Origin: Adiantum capillus-veneris
Taxonomy: Eukaryota > Streptophyta > Polypodiopsida > Polypodiales > Pteridaceae
DNA length: 64,000 nt
Direction: 5' to 3'
Assembly: GCA_014529385.2 (NCBI GenBank)
Contig: CM043966.1
Location: forward strand, 142,398,211 to 142,462,210
Under the pieces are notes generated by a model. The model saw nothing but the letters and a program-made list of their open reading frames with translations, made no database searches and had not been told where the DNA came from. This document shows positions 10,601 to 19,644 of the stretch, piece after piece (positions within the stretch are counted from its first letter, which is position 1; each line of letters opens with the position of its first letter). The position numbers and the translations under genes are program-made.

Positions 10601-11488
10601 TACCCCAGCTCCGCTGTCTAGTATTGCCATCGTGTTTACTCCTTGGAATTCAACTGGTAAGGTTGTATTCCCCTCTTCACCTTCGCAATACTCTCCGACC
10701 TTGTTTAAGGGTACAGGCTTAGCGTTCTTTTGTGGTTTACTCAGCTCTTGTATACCCTCTTGCAGTCTCGATGTTGGGTCTTTTATCCCGAATTTCTCCA
10801 ACCATTTTCCTACAGTGGTCCACATATGTGGTCTTAGCCTCAAAAGCTCAGCTAGAGTGATAGTGCATGTCACTGGTGTTGACAAGATCTCTATCAATCC
10901 TTGCGAGTCCATGACTTTTTCTGATGAGATTCTTCGTGAGGGAAGTGCACTAGTCTCGGATTTTGCTTCATACTCTCCTAAGTATGAAGGTAAGGTATTT
11001 AGTGAGTGAGGTTTGCTCTCCGTTGTTCTAACAGAGCCCCCATCTCCCCAGTAAGATTGCAGATCCAAGTCCACTTGAGATCCTGCCTCAAATTCCACTA
11101 TGGGAGGGTTCCTGATGTCCTTTTCCCAATTTGTCTGATTAGCTTGGCAACTTAGCTCGTTTGCAAAGTTTGCCTCTCTCACTTGTTTCCAAAATTCATT
11201 GTAATCCTCATCTCTTCCGTAAGACCTCTGTATGACTGGATGAAAATTCTCTATCTCCTGATCGGTTGTGTTCAACACTATGCGGTCATCCTTGTGTGTA
11301 TTTTCAGGCTTTTGTGCACTGGGATTCTTTTCAGCTACCCGTGAAACGATAGTCTCATGCTGAATTGGGTTTTCCTTTCCACAATTCATTGTTTCTTTTG
11401 GTGGTTCTAATAAGGCTTGTGCAGTCTTGATCATTCTCTGGCACATTTCAAGTCTCTGCTTTTCCAATTCCGCGTTTGGGTATGTCAT
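7481..11488 (-). CDS. Pol: protease 1, reverse transcriptase and RNase H (element A)
   Basis: A 1335-residue ORF. The retropepsin domain is near residues 270-385, with AILDSGAG (Asp291) and a closing IILGRPF. A charged linker follows, then reverse transcriptase (VSPIVVVPKKNGKLRVCV, FGLTNAPATF, and the Y-M-D-D active site near 8,614-8,625), then RNase H (HVHVDAS near 8,188-8,205, TDHQAL). There is only one RNase H, unlike element D. After about 7,670 the frame leaves the integrase frame, so the last 60 or so residues are out of frame. The ATG at 11,488 lies in the same frame as gag, two codons after a TAG. The original product was probably a gag-pol fusion cut by the protease. Confidence 0.92.
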   Translation of the reverse strand: MTYPNAELEKQRLEMCQRMIKTAQALLEPPKETMNCGKENPIQHETIVSRVAEKNPSAQKPENTHKDDRIVLNTTDQEIENFHPVIQRSYGRDEDYNEFWKQVREANFANELSCQANQTNWEKDIRNPPIVEFEAGSQVDLDLQSYWGDGGSVRTTESKPHSLNTLPSYLGEYEAKSETSALPSRRISSEKVMDSQGLIEILSTPVTCTITLAELLRLRPHMWTTVGKWLEKFGIKDPTSRLQEGIQELSKPQKNAKPVPLNKVGEYCEGEEGNTTLPVEFQGVNTMAILDSGAGVAIATKEIWKKWGKPAIRKTRLKLQLADGHMEKPMGLLEKVVVTSCGIEYEHTFAIVDFGKENNYDIILGRPFMRQLKMVQDWGYDHIYLRNMETTTRVNLKDHSYKDVNRTPVEEFDSATLAGSEFPAWLGKPKELWMCGASKCGILKREECVLERAIEDETYIGEPFPEDTLEPLEWTHILATLDVCAIPDGPTTKFCDKDGYDVVPYFMLRNVLKKETEKNDTLEKEDEEEVFHDIPDHPEWGNEADNESTDNSSGNEETITDVRFYDFPNQTKQRQKRSRAKRKTKGVRTNPMPRIRGKNQFLMLVKAEDCVKDKVSGRMRGNDQKSLRKDKKGSRNQVQRNGTKTETEKSEKNKRNREHTESKLERRNKYRELKKTLKEVWTTEIESGEDKNAKIKENMDVPSHYRKFTIEDRKVIFTPPIRERKENESYDGPEDAKKVDLAAPGEPPRPVYIATDLSPGEEERLLSLLREYRDVFAWSYKDLKGVDPSICQHTIPLKQDAKPSRQRPYTYNDTFAKRIKEEIDKLMEAEFIYEIEHTDWVSPIVVVPKKNGKLRVCVNLKKVNAATIRDNYPLPITDHVLERVSGKTTYSFLDGFSGYNQLAIALEDQHKTTFATEWEIYAYRVMPFGLTNAPATFERLMTHAFKEYLRLFLEIYMDDLCVHSLLRDEHLEHLRKVFEKCRTYRICLNPEKCVFMVRQGRILGHIVSQNGISKDLEKIKVTVDMPRPTNAKQVQSFMGHCGYYRRFIYMYAIIGQPLYRLIVNFEWTDECEESFKKLKEALITAPVLNSPDWEKIFHVHVDASAYAIGCVLAQPEEGNMDFPICYASRQLNNAEKNYTTTEREGLGMIYAVKKFRHYLLANKFVFFTDHQALLYLVNKPCNTGRIVRWFIILLEFDFTVVVKKGKTHLRADHLSRLTNGEDPIGVDDDMPDAYLFNIEMIPKWSQNVVNLLTYGGEFDRREYNQKHILFSNPRIFNWLQEGCINWEMIMFYDYASILRNIIYICAKHMFRNVHFIVQEGTHIGICYNWESIGQE

Positions 11489-11494
11489 CCACCT

Positions 11495-12964
11495 CTATTC
11501 TTGTGTTTGGTTGTTCTTTAACCTAGCTTCGTAAGCTCTCATCAGTGCGTCCAATGGTTCGTGTACTTTGTCGACTAGCACTGATCCCCCTGAGCTTAAG
11601 CTCGTTGTTTCTTTGATACTCTTTTGTTTCGTTCTTTCCGGGCTCATCTCTCGTTTCCTGTTTTGACTCTCAATTTTTTCTAATCTATCTTTAGTTCGCT
11701 TTAGTTCCTCAGCTAGAATAGCGTCTTCACGTTCTTTTCTCAACTTCATGCGTGCTTTTCTAGCTTTCCATGTGTTTTTCTGACTCCACTGTCCTGGACT
11801 AACCATTTCAGTCGCTAACTTTCCATTCTCAGGTTCTCTAGTGGTTTTCTTAGCTTGAGCTCTAGTAACAACTTGCGTTGGTATCAGAGTTTCATTTTCA
11901 GACCCACTGCTGGTAGGAATAGTTTCTAGCATATTCAATGTCGTCTTTTGCACTTTGTTTGGATTCTTTGAACAATCCTCAATGAAGTGAGTAACCCCAC
12001 ACTCAGTGCAATAACCGTTAATTCTAATGATTTCCGTATGTGGGCAAACATTCATCAGATGGTCACCTCCACACTTGTAACAGGGTCCTAGTGCTGGTCT
12101 TGGTCCCATTTGATTCGTCCTTTGTGGATAGGATGGTCTTTGTCCTGTTAACCCTCCATGAGCTATGAACATCAATGTTCTTGCGTCCAAATTGTATCTC
12201 TCTTCATCAGAAGCACTTGTAATTGTTGGTATTCCAACATTCCCAATCATGCCCCATGGTTCTGGTTGTTTGGGTTCTTCTGGTGGGTAATACACAGTTG
12301 GAGACATGTGTGCACCAGATTCTTCATAATAGGCTTGAACAGGCACTAGGGCTTGTTCTTCCTGATTCTCTAACGTTGGTGCATATCTAATGCCTACTGG
12401 TCTTGCTCCTGGTAAAGGTGGTTGTTGTCCCAATACCGGTTGCGGTCTTTCTATCCCCATAGGTCCTGGCACATTTCCCGTTGGGTATCGAGGTATTGGA
12501 TGTACTTGAGGTGGTGCTAATTGAGCAGGAGGTGCATACTGACGCTCCCTTACATACCCTTTGTTGTAATAGCACTCCTCTGTTGGATGGTTTGTCCATT
12601 TTTGTTCAATAGCACACCATTTCAGTGTTTTTGGCAATGGTTTTTGGTATGGTGCCATCCTTTTTAGAGCATCTTCTATCATTTGCTCTACATTTGGCAT
12701 GGTTGTTGTTTGAACATTCTTTTTAGTGGTAGTCTCGCTCGCTACGGAGGAGGAGCTACTGGATGCAAAATCTGTATCCGCTGACACCTCTCCATAAACC
12801 GTACAGTTATCCACTAAGTATAATGCCTCTCTCGTTACTTGCTCAAAACTTGTACAAGCTTTCAAGTGCAAGTCCTTCTTGAGAGTGTCGTTTCTCAGTC
12901 CCTCAAATAAAGAGAACAGATAGTCTGTCATCTTGTGGTCGTTCACGTACTGGACATCTCTCAA
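11495..12964 (-). CDS. Gag, distal part with two zinc knuckles (element A)
   Basis: The start of this frame overlaps the proximal gag frame by 62 bases. It carries the end of the capsid-like region (SLFEGLRN, near 12,905), a proline-rich stretch, and two knuckles of the form C-x2-C-x3-H-x4-C (CYKCGGDHLMNVC, CTECGVTHFIEDC), one residue shorter than the usual C-x2-C-x4-H-x4-C. A basic coiled region follows and the frame ends at TAG 11,495-11,497. Comparison with element C shows that one gag chain should cross from the proximal frame into this one near 12,905-12,915, so a one-base shift has occurred there. Confidence 0.85.
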   Translation of the reverse strand: MRDVQYVNDHKMTDYLFSLFEGLRNDTLKKDLHLKACTSFEQVTREALYLVDNCTVYGEVSADTDFASSSSSSVASETTTKKNVQTTTMPNVEQMIEDALKRMAPYQKPLPKTLKWCAIEQKWTNHPTEECYYNKGYVRERQYAPPAQLAPPQVHPIPRYPTGNVPGPMGIERPQPVLGQQPPLPGARPVGIRYAPTLENQEEQALVPVQAYYEESGAHMSPTVYYPPEEPKQPEPWGMIGNVGIPTITSASDEERYNLDARTLMFIAHGGLTGQRPSYPQRTNQMGPRPALGPCYKCGGDHLMNVCPHTEIIRINGYCTECGVTHFIEDCSKNPNKVQKTTLNMLETIPTSSGSENETLIPTQVVTRAQAKKTTREPENGKLATEMVSPGQWSQKNTWKARKARMKLRKEREDAILAEELKRTKDRLEKIESQNRKREMSPERTKQKSIKETTSLSSGGSVLVDKVHEPLDALMRAYEARLKNNQTQE

Positions 12965-14474
12965 TGTATTGTTTGAAGCGAAGTGAAGCTTCCTTCACTT
13001 TTTCGTGTTCTCTCTGTTTAAAAGCATATATTTGTGAGACCGTATTGTGCTTAATCCCTCGTTTTGAGAATTCCTCAGCAAACTCTCTTAGCAAATGGTC
13101 AATGTCATGGAATCCCCCTATGTTCAGTGGTTGAAACCATGTCAATGTCGTACCTTCTAGAGTAAGACCAAATCCCTCGTATTGTGTATGGAAATCTGTT
13201 ATCTGCTCAGCTCTTAAGACTTGCTTAAAGAGTGACACATGTGCATACGGATCTCCTGAACCACCATACTTCTTTGGCATACACTTCGCTACTTGAGATG
13301 GTCTCATACGTCTATGGTCTGCTACCAATCTCATTGCTCCTATGTCCCGGCTAAAGCTTTCTCTAGCATCATGGACTTCATGGGTTACCCTTGTCGGTTC
13401 CCCTGCCCTGAATCTACTACTAGGAGGTAAATGTGATGGTTCCGCTTCGAACCTTGGACCTGGAGTGGTATACGTGGGGATTGGAACTGCACTACCTCGA
13501 TTCGTATCCATTGACTCTCTGGAATGTAATGATCCCATTGGTCCGGGCTTCGAGTACTGAGGTTGACTAAAAGAGTCAGCAGCCTGAGTTCTTTGTCCTC
13601 CTGTCGTCATTGGGTTTTGCCCTCCATTTGTTGGTGCTGGTCTTTGTGAGCTAGAAGTAACATAATACTGATGTAGTGGTCCCCCAAAGTATGTATATCC
13701 TTCTAATTCTTTCTTGCCCATTGTTGAGTATTGCCTCCCATACTTGTCGTAAGCGGAAATTTTCACTTCCGATCCCTCTGTGTAGGTAAAGACATAAAGT
13801 CTTTTTCGGTCTGTCAACTCTCCCGTGTAGGGTTCTTCACATCTATAATAGAGATCCTTCTCCCCATTATTATATTTGTATAGCCCCACATAGATGTTAT
13901 CAGTGTTGATCCTTGTAGTTTCATTCTCTCTTCTTAACTTCGCATCAGGGAAGTTCATTATTGGTGCTTTCTCCTCAAGTTCTTCATCTACTTTGGCCTT
14001 GGTGCCCATCAATCCCCACTTGTCCACAATGTTAGGGTTTAGGACTACCAAGTACATGGTACCCTCGTCATCTAGATATCTATCTCCGCTATAGCTCACA
14101 GGCACTAAGTCCTTGAACTCACTAGGTCTCTCTTCTATCTTTACACAATAGCGGTCCATTCCATCTTTGTAGATCTTGGCACCTTGCTCATTATCGTACT
14201 GGTATTTTATGAACAATAGCTTCATTGTGGCGGAAGGGTTTGATGATCCTGCTGCCATATTTTCTATGTTGTTCAGGTTGAAGTGTTCCAAGTGTTCGGT
14301 GAAAATCTCGTAAGATCTCTCCGAAGAAGTATCAGAAACACTTCCTTCAAAGATCGGCTCTAATGGTTGCACCCAACTTTGGTTTACACTTCCCTCGGTT
14401 GATATGACACTTGCTGGTTCCCCTTGTTTTGGTTGGTTATTCTGGAGGTTCCTGCCCGATCTCAAATTCATCAA
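12903..14474 (-). CDS. Gag, proximal part with an unusual N-terminal domain (element A)
   Basis: A 523-residue ORF. The last 150 or so residues are a retrotransposon gag core (KKYGGSGDPYAHVSLF, LTWFQPL, SLRFKQYIERCPVRER) that aligns with element C's gag. Before it lies a linker rich in P, S, T and G, and residues about 65-270 form a tyrosine-rich, probably globular domain (LYYRCEEPYTG, KDGMDRYCVKI) that I do not recognise and that C's gag lacks. The start at 14,474 (MMNLRSGR) is the first ATG of the frame. It ends at a TGA where a frameshift separates it from the zinc-knuckle half. Confidence 0.85.
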   Translation of the reverse strand: MMNLRSGRNLQNNQPKQGEPASVISTEGSVNQSWVQPLEPIFEGSVSDTSSERSYEIFTEHLEHFNLNNIENMAAGSSNPSATMKLLFIKYQYDNEQGAKIYKDGMDRYCVKIEERPSEFKDLVPVSYSGDRYLDDEGTMYLVVLNPNIVDKWGLMGTKAKVDEELEEKAPIMNFPDAKLRRENETTRINTDNIYVGLYKYNNGEKDLYYRCEEPYTGELTDRKRLYVFTYTEGSEVKISAYDKYGRQYSTMGKKELEGYTYFGGPLHQYYVTSSSQRPAPTNGGQNPMTTGGQRTQAADSFSQPQYSKPGPMGSLHSRESMDTNRGSAVPIPTYTTPGPRFEAEPSHLPPSSRFRAGEPTRVTHEVHDARESFSRDIGAMRLVADHRRMRPSQVAKCMPKKYGGSGDPYAHVSLFKQVLRAEQITDFHTQYEGFGLTLEGTTLTWFQPLNIGGFHDIDHLLREFAEEFSKRGIKHNTVSQIYAFKQREHEKVKEASLRFKQYIERCPVRERPQDDRLSVLFI

Positions 14475-14639
14475 TTCCCCTAAAGGACTTTAACTTTTCC
14501 GTCTCAGCAATTTGTTTTCCCCAAGTTTTTGTGGTCAGAATTGATCCAAACTGATTGATACTTGGTCAATTGTTTAATCTTGTCAGTTGGACAACTTCTG
14601 TTTCATCAAGTGAGAATTTTGTTGCAGTTATGATGAAAA

Positions 14640-15065
14640 AGACATTATACGCGTATGATGTCTTTTTTCACAGATTTAGACTATTTTGGTTATGCTCACT
14701 CTCAGTAGCCCCCTTATGCTCTTTCCACTCACAAAATTCAGTTTGAACTCTGTTTGAGCAAGTTATGGCTAATTTAGGCTTTTCTTGGCAATTTTCCGCT
14801 TTTGACTTGTTTTTTGGGTCAATTGTGATCCAAATGGGATGAAACTTGAAATATAACCTCTAGACAGCTATTACAATGGATCTGTGTTAGCAAAGTATCA
14901 AAATATGTCCAAAATTAGGTCAAAGACATCATACGCGTATGATGTCTTTTTCATCAATTTAGGTCAAAACTTGATATTTATGCTTCCTACAGTGCTTGTA
15001 ACAATCTTGTCAGGTCAGATATCAAAAATAAGCAGTGGATGTGCCAAAAGACATTATACGCGTTG
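14640..15065. repeat. Right palindrome array of element A, proximal copies
   Basis: The same palindrome occurs at 14,640-14,663 (one C-to-T change in the left arm), 14,924-14,947 (perfect) and from 15,049, where the copy carries the same C-to-T change and is split by element B after 15,065. Start-to-start distances are 284 and 125. Flanking text recalls the left array, for example TTTTTCATCAATTT after 14,924 and after 2,716. Confidence 0.93.
15062..15065. repeat. Target-site duplication of element B (GCGT), left copy
   Basis: GCGT lies immediately outside the left TG of element B and again at 20,795-20,798 outside its right CA. Removing B with one copy restores the palindrome. Four bases is one short of the usual five for Ty3/gypsy. 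Confidence 0.85.
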
Positions 15066-15238
15066 TGAGCGGGATGAAAACACACACAGCGCCTCTATAA
15101 CGACCCGTCACACACTCTTGGGAAGATACACACACACACTATGGGGCACCACTCGGCTTAGACAACACACCTGGCCGAGACAGGGAACACACCTCTGGAG
15201 TGAGAGGAGAGAGACTATCCACTTGCCCACTCCACACA

Positions 15239-15275
<37 letters not shown>

Positions 15276-16218
15276 AAAAAACTCAGCTCAAAAGAGGAGA
15301 ATTTCTGATGTTTAGATACAATTGAGCTTGGGCCAACACCAATGGGGCAAATAGCTCACACAATATGGGTAAAAGAAGCCAGATACAATCACAAACTGGA
15401 GCAGAAACTTCGCTCATAGGAGGAACTTACACAGAAAAACAGCAGGAAAAGAGTGAGGAATTTGGCAAAATGGACAGCGCCATCGCGTCCGGAACGGCCC
15501 AAAACCCCAGTCTACAATGTCAAAGTGCTCAAATCCGACCTCGGATGAGCAGTTTACGGCCAAAACAGGCTCCAAAATGGGCAAAAAACACACCTGCGGC
15601 TGTTCCTCCTCTCTTCTCCACGTTTTTTCTGGTCTTCTCTCAGTTTTTTCAGTTCCCACACTTAGATTTTTTAGTTGGGCACCCTTGGCCTTTTAGATGA
15701 CCTCAAACGGACCCCGAACAGGCCAAAAACTGACCTCGCAGTGCATAGTTGTCACCTTTTTGCGTCATCCGCACACCTGGCACTCAGCTTTTTTCCAATA
15801 ATGCATCTCGCCACCACGTGAAGTGGCCCCAAAAAAAGGTCCTCATGATGACCTTCCTGCATAATTCTCACAAGCAAACACCCACGTTGTGTCCGTCCTC
15901 ATCTGTGTGCAAGTATTGACCCCGTTCGCCCTCCTGACGCCACTAGATGCCATCTGACGCACCTGCTGACCTCACGTCGTCGGCCCGCGGATAGCTTCCT
16001 CGAGAAGTTTTACGCGCTACCAACTCCTCCTTATTGTAGAAAAACACAATGGTACTAGTAACGATGAAAATCGATGCACTATGTACATGGTGTCCTACCT
16101 GTACACATGTGGGCCCCACGTAACCACCTGGCTCTGGAAAATGGGCAATCCTTTATTCGATGCACCATGCATGTGTATGTACATATGCGCAATCCCTTGC
16201 TCCAAAAAACTCCTGACA
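15066..16218 (-). repeat. 3' LTR of element B
   Basis: Matches 19,645-20,794 along its length; (CA)16 at 15,241-15,272. Internal to it, at about 16,219-16,241, is the polypurine tract (minus strand, CTAGGGGGTGGGCAAATTA just before the LTR). Confidence 0.95.
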
Positions 16219-16271
16219 TAATTTGCCCACCCCCTAGTCTGCTAGAGCATTCATGCTCAGCAGCAGCAACA

Positions 16272-18572
16272 CTAGTAGATGCTCATTCCACCTGGATCCC
16301 ACACAAAAACACTTGGCATTCCTTGCATCAAAAGCTTAATCAAGGTTCCACGTGGTTCCCAAGGAAAACTTGTAGACATGCCATATATCAACTTTGCATC
16401 AAGAAAACCATCAATTACTTTGGCATAAACCTGCATGTGCAAATATATCTCCTTCTCCATAGCTGAGAGGTCTCCACTAATCATTTGCGTCATTAATTCC
16501 TGCTTCTTTGACAACTCAACTTTGGTTTGCATCAGCCCTTCAATCACTTCATAAGGCCCTTCACTTTCATCTTCAACTTCCTTCGCAAATGCGACTAAAC
16601 CAATCTCCTGGATTTCTTTGTCCATCAAAAGAAATGCAACATCAACATCCTCATCACTGCTGGTAGTGCTATCACTATCCTCATCTGTCACCGTGGAAGA
16701 GTCTTCATCACTAGACTCATCCTCATCTTCATAAAGCTCCTCTAATCGTTTCCTTGTGTCCATATTATAAAGCTTCTTGGTACCTGTCTTTCCATAGAGG
16801 CTAATTGTACCATGTCGCCAATCTTGAACAGCTCCCACTGCACGTAACCATGGTCTGCCCAGTATAATAGGATATGCTCCCAACCCTGCTGGCATCACAT
16901 GAAAATCAACCACTGCCTTTGCATCATATGCCTCCACTTCTAAGCTCTTTACAACACCCAAGCATTTTACTTTTTGATGGTTTGCCAATCTGATCCGAAA
17001 ACCTGACACCCCAGCCACTGTGAGACCCATCTTCTCAACGCATGAGTGTGTTATGACGCATATTTGGGCTCCGCCATCCACATAACCTTGTCCCAAATTT
17101 TTCCTTTTATGCCACACATCTACTATTGGACAAATGTCTGGTAGCTCGTCCATTGCCAACACCTTCACTGAACCTCTCTCTGGCTCTTTCTCTATTGGGT
17201 TAACCATCCTCTTCCACTGTCGCTTTAGTTTAGGAACCATTTCTATGAGCTGCCCAAAAGTAACATCTGCCTTCCTGCTCGTCAGATCCTCCTTCAAGTC
17301 ATAGCTTAATTGCCCATCCCCTAGTGGAAAATCTGAAACATGAAACTTTCGACGAGCTCTCCTTTTCCTCTTGGCCTTGACATCCTCGCCTTCATGGCTC
17401 TTTCCTTTCTTCTTACTAGGACCTGGGGCACTTCTCCCTTCCTTTTCCTCTGTGGTCCTCTTCCCAATAGGCATCACTAATGTATCCTCTAGCTTTGATG
17501 CCTTCTCCAAGGTGACTACACTTAGCACTTTTGTCTTCCCTTTTTCCTCCTGGGTCAGTCCACTGGTTCCTTCGTCTCCCTTAATTTCGATGCCATAATC
17601 ATTTGATCTAGTTAGCACCTGTCTTGGCAATGGATACATGTCTCCCCCCATCCTTGGTGGCTTATCACATTGCGGGCTGATGTGACCCAACTCTCCACAA
17701 TTATAACATGTGGGCGTCTGCCTCCAAAACCTACTATTACTTTGTCCAGCACCATTCCTAGGTCTTTCTTCACCTCCTGGCTGATTTGCAAACCGCCCTC
17801 GACCTCGATTATTTCCCACTTGACCTAGCATGTTTAGGCTGAGATTCTTCATCAGATCAACCACTTGCCTCATGTCTTGCCTTAGGCCATCATCTTGCAC
17901 TGCTGTAGTGATCACTGCTGGCATAACCTGAGTAGTAACAGGAACCACTGGTTCATGATGAACCCCTGACATGCGCCCTTGTAAAGACTCTATAGGCTGA
18001 AATTCAGACCTCATTGGCAAAGACTCCACCCCTAACTGGCTCATTTTCCTCAGCTTCCACTCTTTGTTCCTTGCTACCTCTAGTGCATCTTCATATGTCC
18101 TAGGCTTCTTTAGCTCCACTCTCCAACGTATATTCTCCCAAAGACCAGCCAAGAACCTGTCCTTCTTCATCATGTCAGGCGGGGGTACCTGTGGTGCTAA
18201 AGCCTTGCACATTCGCTCCCATGCCAATGAAAACTTTCGTATGTACACATCTACTGGCTCACCTTCCTTTTGTACCAAAGCCTGTACTTCTTGCCACACT
18301 TTGTCAGGATCTTCTATCTTCACAAACTCCACTTCCAATCCATGCCTTAGATTGTCCCAACTCAATCTTATAGGTGGATCAGCCATACGCAACTCCTCTT
18401 CAAATGCTTTGGACCAAGCTCGTGCATCACTCTTCAAACAAATTTGGAGAAGGCGTAACATTTGCGTAGGGTCATGAATCTGGTTGCTAATGCAGGCAAC
18501 CTCCATCTTTTCCAAAAATTCTTCCACATCTTCATCACTTCTTCCATGAAACTCGGGATAAGAGAAAGCCAT
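16272..18572 (-). CDS. Gag-protease of element B (intact)
   Basis: The frame is open from 18,629 (785 codons); the likelier start is the ATG at 18,572 (MAFSYPEF). Domains in order from there: retrotransposon gag core (residues about 1-140, HGRSDEDVEEFLEKM), a CCHC zinc knuckle (CYNCGELGHISPQC), a basic linker with KKKGKSHEGEDVKAKRKRRA, and a retropepsin-like domain whose active site reads D-G-G (YVDGGAQ) with the closing IILGRPW. An acidic stretch (EDEDESSDEDSS) follows. The last 50 or so residues, after the point matching D's ORF at LHM, are unique and include WEPRG and WDPGG. No internal stop. It could package B's RNA while other elements supply the enzymes. Confidence 0.9.
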   Translation of the reverse strand: MAFSYPEFHGRSDEDVEEFLEKMEVACISNQIHDPTQMLRLLQICLKSDARAWSKAFEEELRMADPPIRLSWDNLRHGLEVEFVKIEDPDKVWQEVQALVQKEGEPVDVYIRKFSLAWERMCKALAPQVPPPDMMKKDRFLAGLWENIRWRVELKKPRTYEDALEVARNKEWKLRKMSQLGVESLPMRSEFQPIESLQGRMSGVHHEPVVPVTTQVMPAVITTAVQDDGLRQDMRQVVDLMKNLSLNMLGQVGNNRGRGRFANQPGGEERPRNGAGQSNSRFWRQTPTCYNCGELGHISPQCDKPPRMGGDMYPLPRQVLTRSNDYGIEIKGDEGTSGLTQEEKGKTKVLSVVTLEKASKLEDTLVMPIGKRTTEEKEGRSAPGPSKKKGKSHEGEDVKAKRKRRARRKFHVSDFPLGDGQLSYDLKEDLTSRKADVTFGQLIEMVPKLKRQWKRMVNPIEKEPERGSVKVLAMDELPDICPIVDVWHKRKNLGQGYVDGGAQICVITHSCVEKMGLTVAGVSGFRIRLANHQKVKCLGVVKSLEVEAYDAKAVVDFHVMPAGLGAYPIILGRPWLRAVGAVQDWRHGTISLYGKTGTKKLYNMDTRKRLEELYEDEDESSDEDSSTVTDEDSDSTTSSDEDVDVAFLLMDKEIQEIGLVAFAKEVEDESEGPYEVIEGLMQTKVELSKKQELMTQMISGDLSAMEKEIYLHMQVYAKVIDGFLDAKLIYGMSTSFPWEPRGTLIKLLMQGMPSVFVWDPGGMSIY

Positions 18573-18674
18573 GGCTACCCAAATTATGATGCTTTCAGAA
18601 CCCCTTCGAACACACGTGCAAGAACCCAAAACTTTTCACTTCCCAATCCCTAGAAACTTCAATGGAGCTCAACT

Positions 18675-18893
18675 TTAGATAAGGACAAACACATGCACAT
18701 CAAATGAGTTTTCATAGTTGATCATCGGAATGACAACAGGCAAAGGACATTCCAGGATCTCTCTCAATCTTCTTGGCCCAAACATAAAGACTATGCGCTG
18801 CTGGAAAAAGATCTTCCTGGACACATGAACATTAATCTGAATTCTTTGCGTTAAATGAAAAGGAGTGAACTGAGGGCCATTTTGATCATCCAT
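18675..18893 (-). CDS. 72-residue leader ORF of element B
   Basis: A small ORF between the primer site and gag. From its ATG at 18,893 it encodes 72 residues with the core SRKIFFQQRIVFMFGP and a hydrophobic C-terminus. Element D has the same ORF (58,199-58,417), and the diverged element E has a homologue of exactly the same length (32,882-33,100) with about half of its residues identical and no gaps. Conservation of length and reading frame argues that it is translated. Function unknown; no domain recognised. Its start overlaps the stop of the preceding ORF as TAATG. Confidence 0.7.
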   Translation of the reverse strand: MDDQNGPQFTPFHLTQRIQINVHVSRKIFFQQRIVFMFGPRRLREILECPLPVVIPMINYENSFDVHVFVLI

Positions 18894-19099
18894 TAAAGCC
18901 AACCATGAAGCTCCCAAGAAGGCACACCTGACTCAACCTCTGATTTTGCCAAAATTTCAGCAGCATAACAGCATAAATGGCTCAAAATACCAAAAAACCA
19001 GCCATCATAACTTGGGAAAATTTCGACAGAGTTTCCCCAGAAGTAGAGCAGTAGGAACCCAAAATATAGACTGTCTATGTATGCATAAACTGTCAACAA
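18893..19099 (-). CDS. 68-residue upstream leader ORF of element B
   Basis: An ORF of 68 codons rich in aromatic and hydrophobic residues (YFGFLLLYFWG), possibly one membrane segment. Its TAA shares a base with the ATG of the next ORF. The identical ORF is present in element D (57,993-58,199). No counterpart was found in remnant E, so protein-level conservation is unproven. Confidence 0.4.
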   Translation of the reverse strand: MLTVYAYIDSLYFGFLLLYFWGNSVEIFPSYDGWFFGILSHLCCYAAEILAKSEVESGVPSWELHGWL

Positions 19100-19487
19100 T
19101 AGAACCCGAGCATCAAGTAGGACTCACTAGTACATAGCCTATGGCGAGGTCACGAAAAGGGTGCTCCAGCTACCTGTATCACCGAAAGGATCTCCACATT
19201 TGAGAATCCCCCAGCTCAATAAAAACCTCACGCTATCGACCCTCACACGAAAGCTAATGCAAATCGCGTATAGTCAAGTCTCAGAAATGACTATCTTCCA
19301 GACCAAGTCTCAGAAATGGCTGGGACTGCCAAATAAAACCATATATGGCTCCACAAAGGCGTACAATGGCAGTTTCCACAAGTAACGTACAATCCAACAG
19401 ACAATGCGCTCAAATAGGCGCCAAGTGATGCATTCCCACAACAACTGCAAGTGACATCACTGCTAGTATATCACTGTACTCCAGCTA

Positions 19488-19573
19488 CCTGTACCTGTGT
19501 GAATCACCTGTACTTGTACCTGTACCTGTACCTGTACCTGTAACCGTAACCTGTAACCTGTAACCTGTAACCC
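19488..19573 (-). repeat. TTACAGG/TACAGG minisatellite beside the primer site of element B
   Basis: On the minus strand about four heptamers TTACAGG (one degenerate) pass into about five hexamers TACAGG. The tract lies within a segment of very roughly 130-200 bp that element D lacks: D passes directly from GATTCGGGATTACAGG to GCGCCTATTTGAG. Confidence 0.85.
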
Positions 19574-19622
19574 CGAATCTCGAAGCTTGAAGCTCGAAGC
19601 AGAAGGTACTCGAAGAAGATCC

Positions 19623-19639
19623 TCCGTGGGGGCGCCAAA
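19623..19639 (-). other. Primer binding site of element B
   Basis: On the minus strand TGGCGCCCCCACG begins six bases inside the LTR end (LTR ...CACA, TTCTTT, then TGG). The TGG start and GC-rich pairing fit a tRNA 3' end; D has the same site. I cannot name the tRNA. Confidence 0.7.
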
Positions 19640-19644
19640 AGAAT

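Noticed and set aside
10422-11009. 195-residue plus-strand ORF opposite pol of element A
   Set aside because: Shadow of the minus-strand pol frame with no recognisable feature.
14884-15700. ORFs of 143 and 111 residues in the LTRs of element B, repeated at 19,587-20,276
   Set aside because: They lie on the antisense strand of the LTRs and owe their two copies to LTR duplication; D's LTR breaks them.
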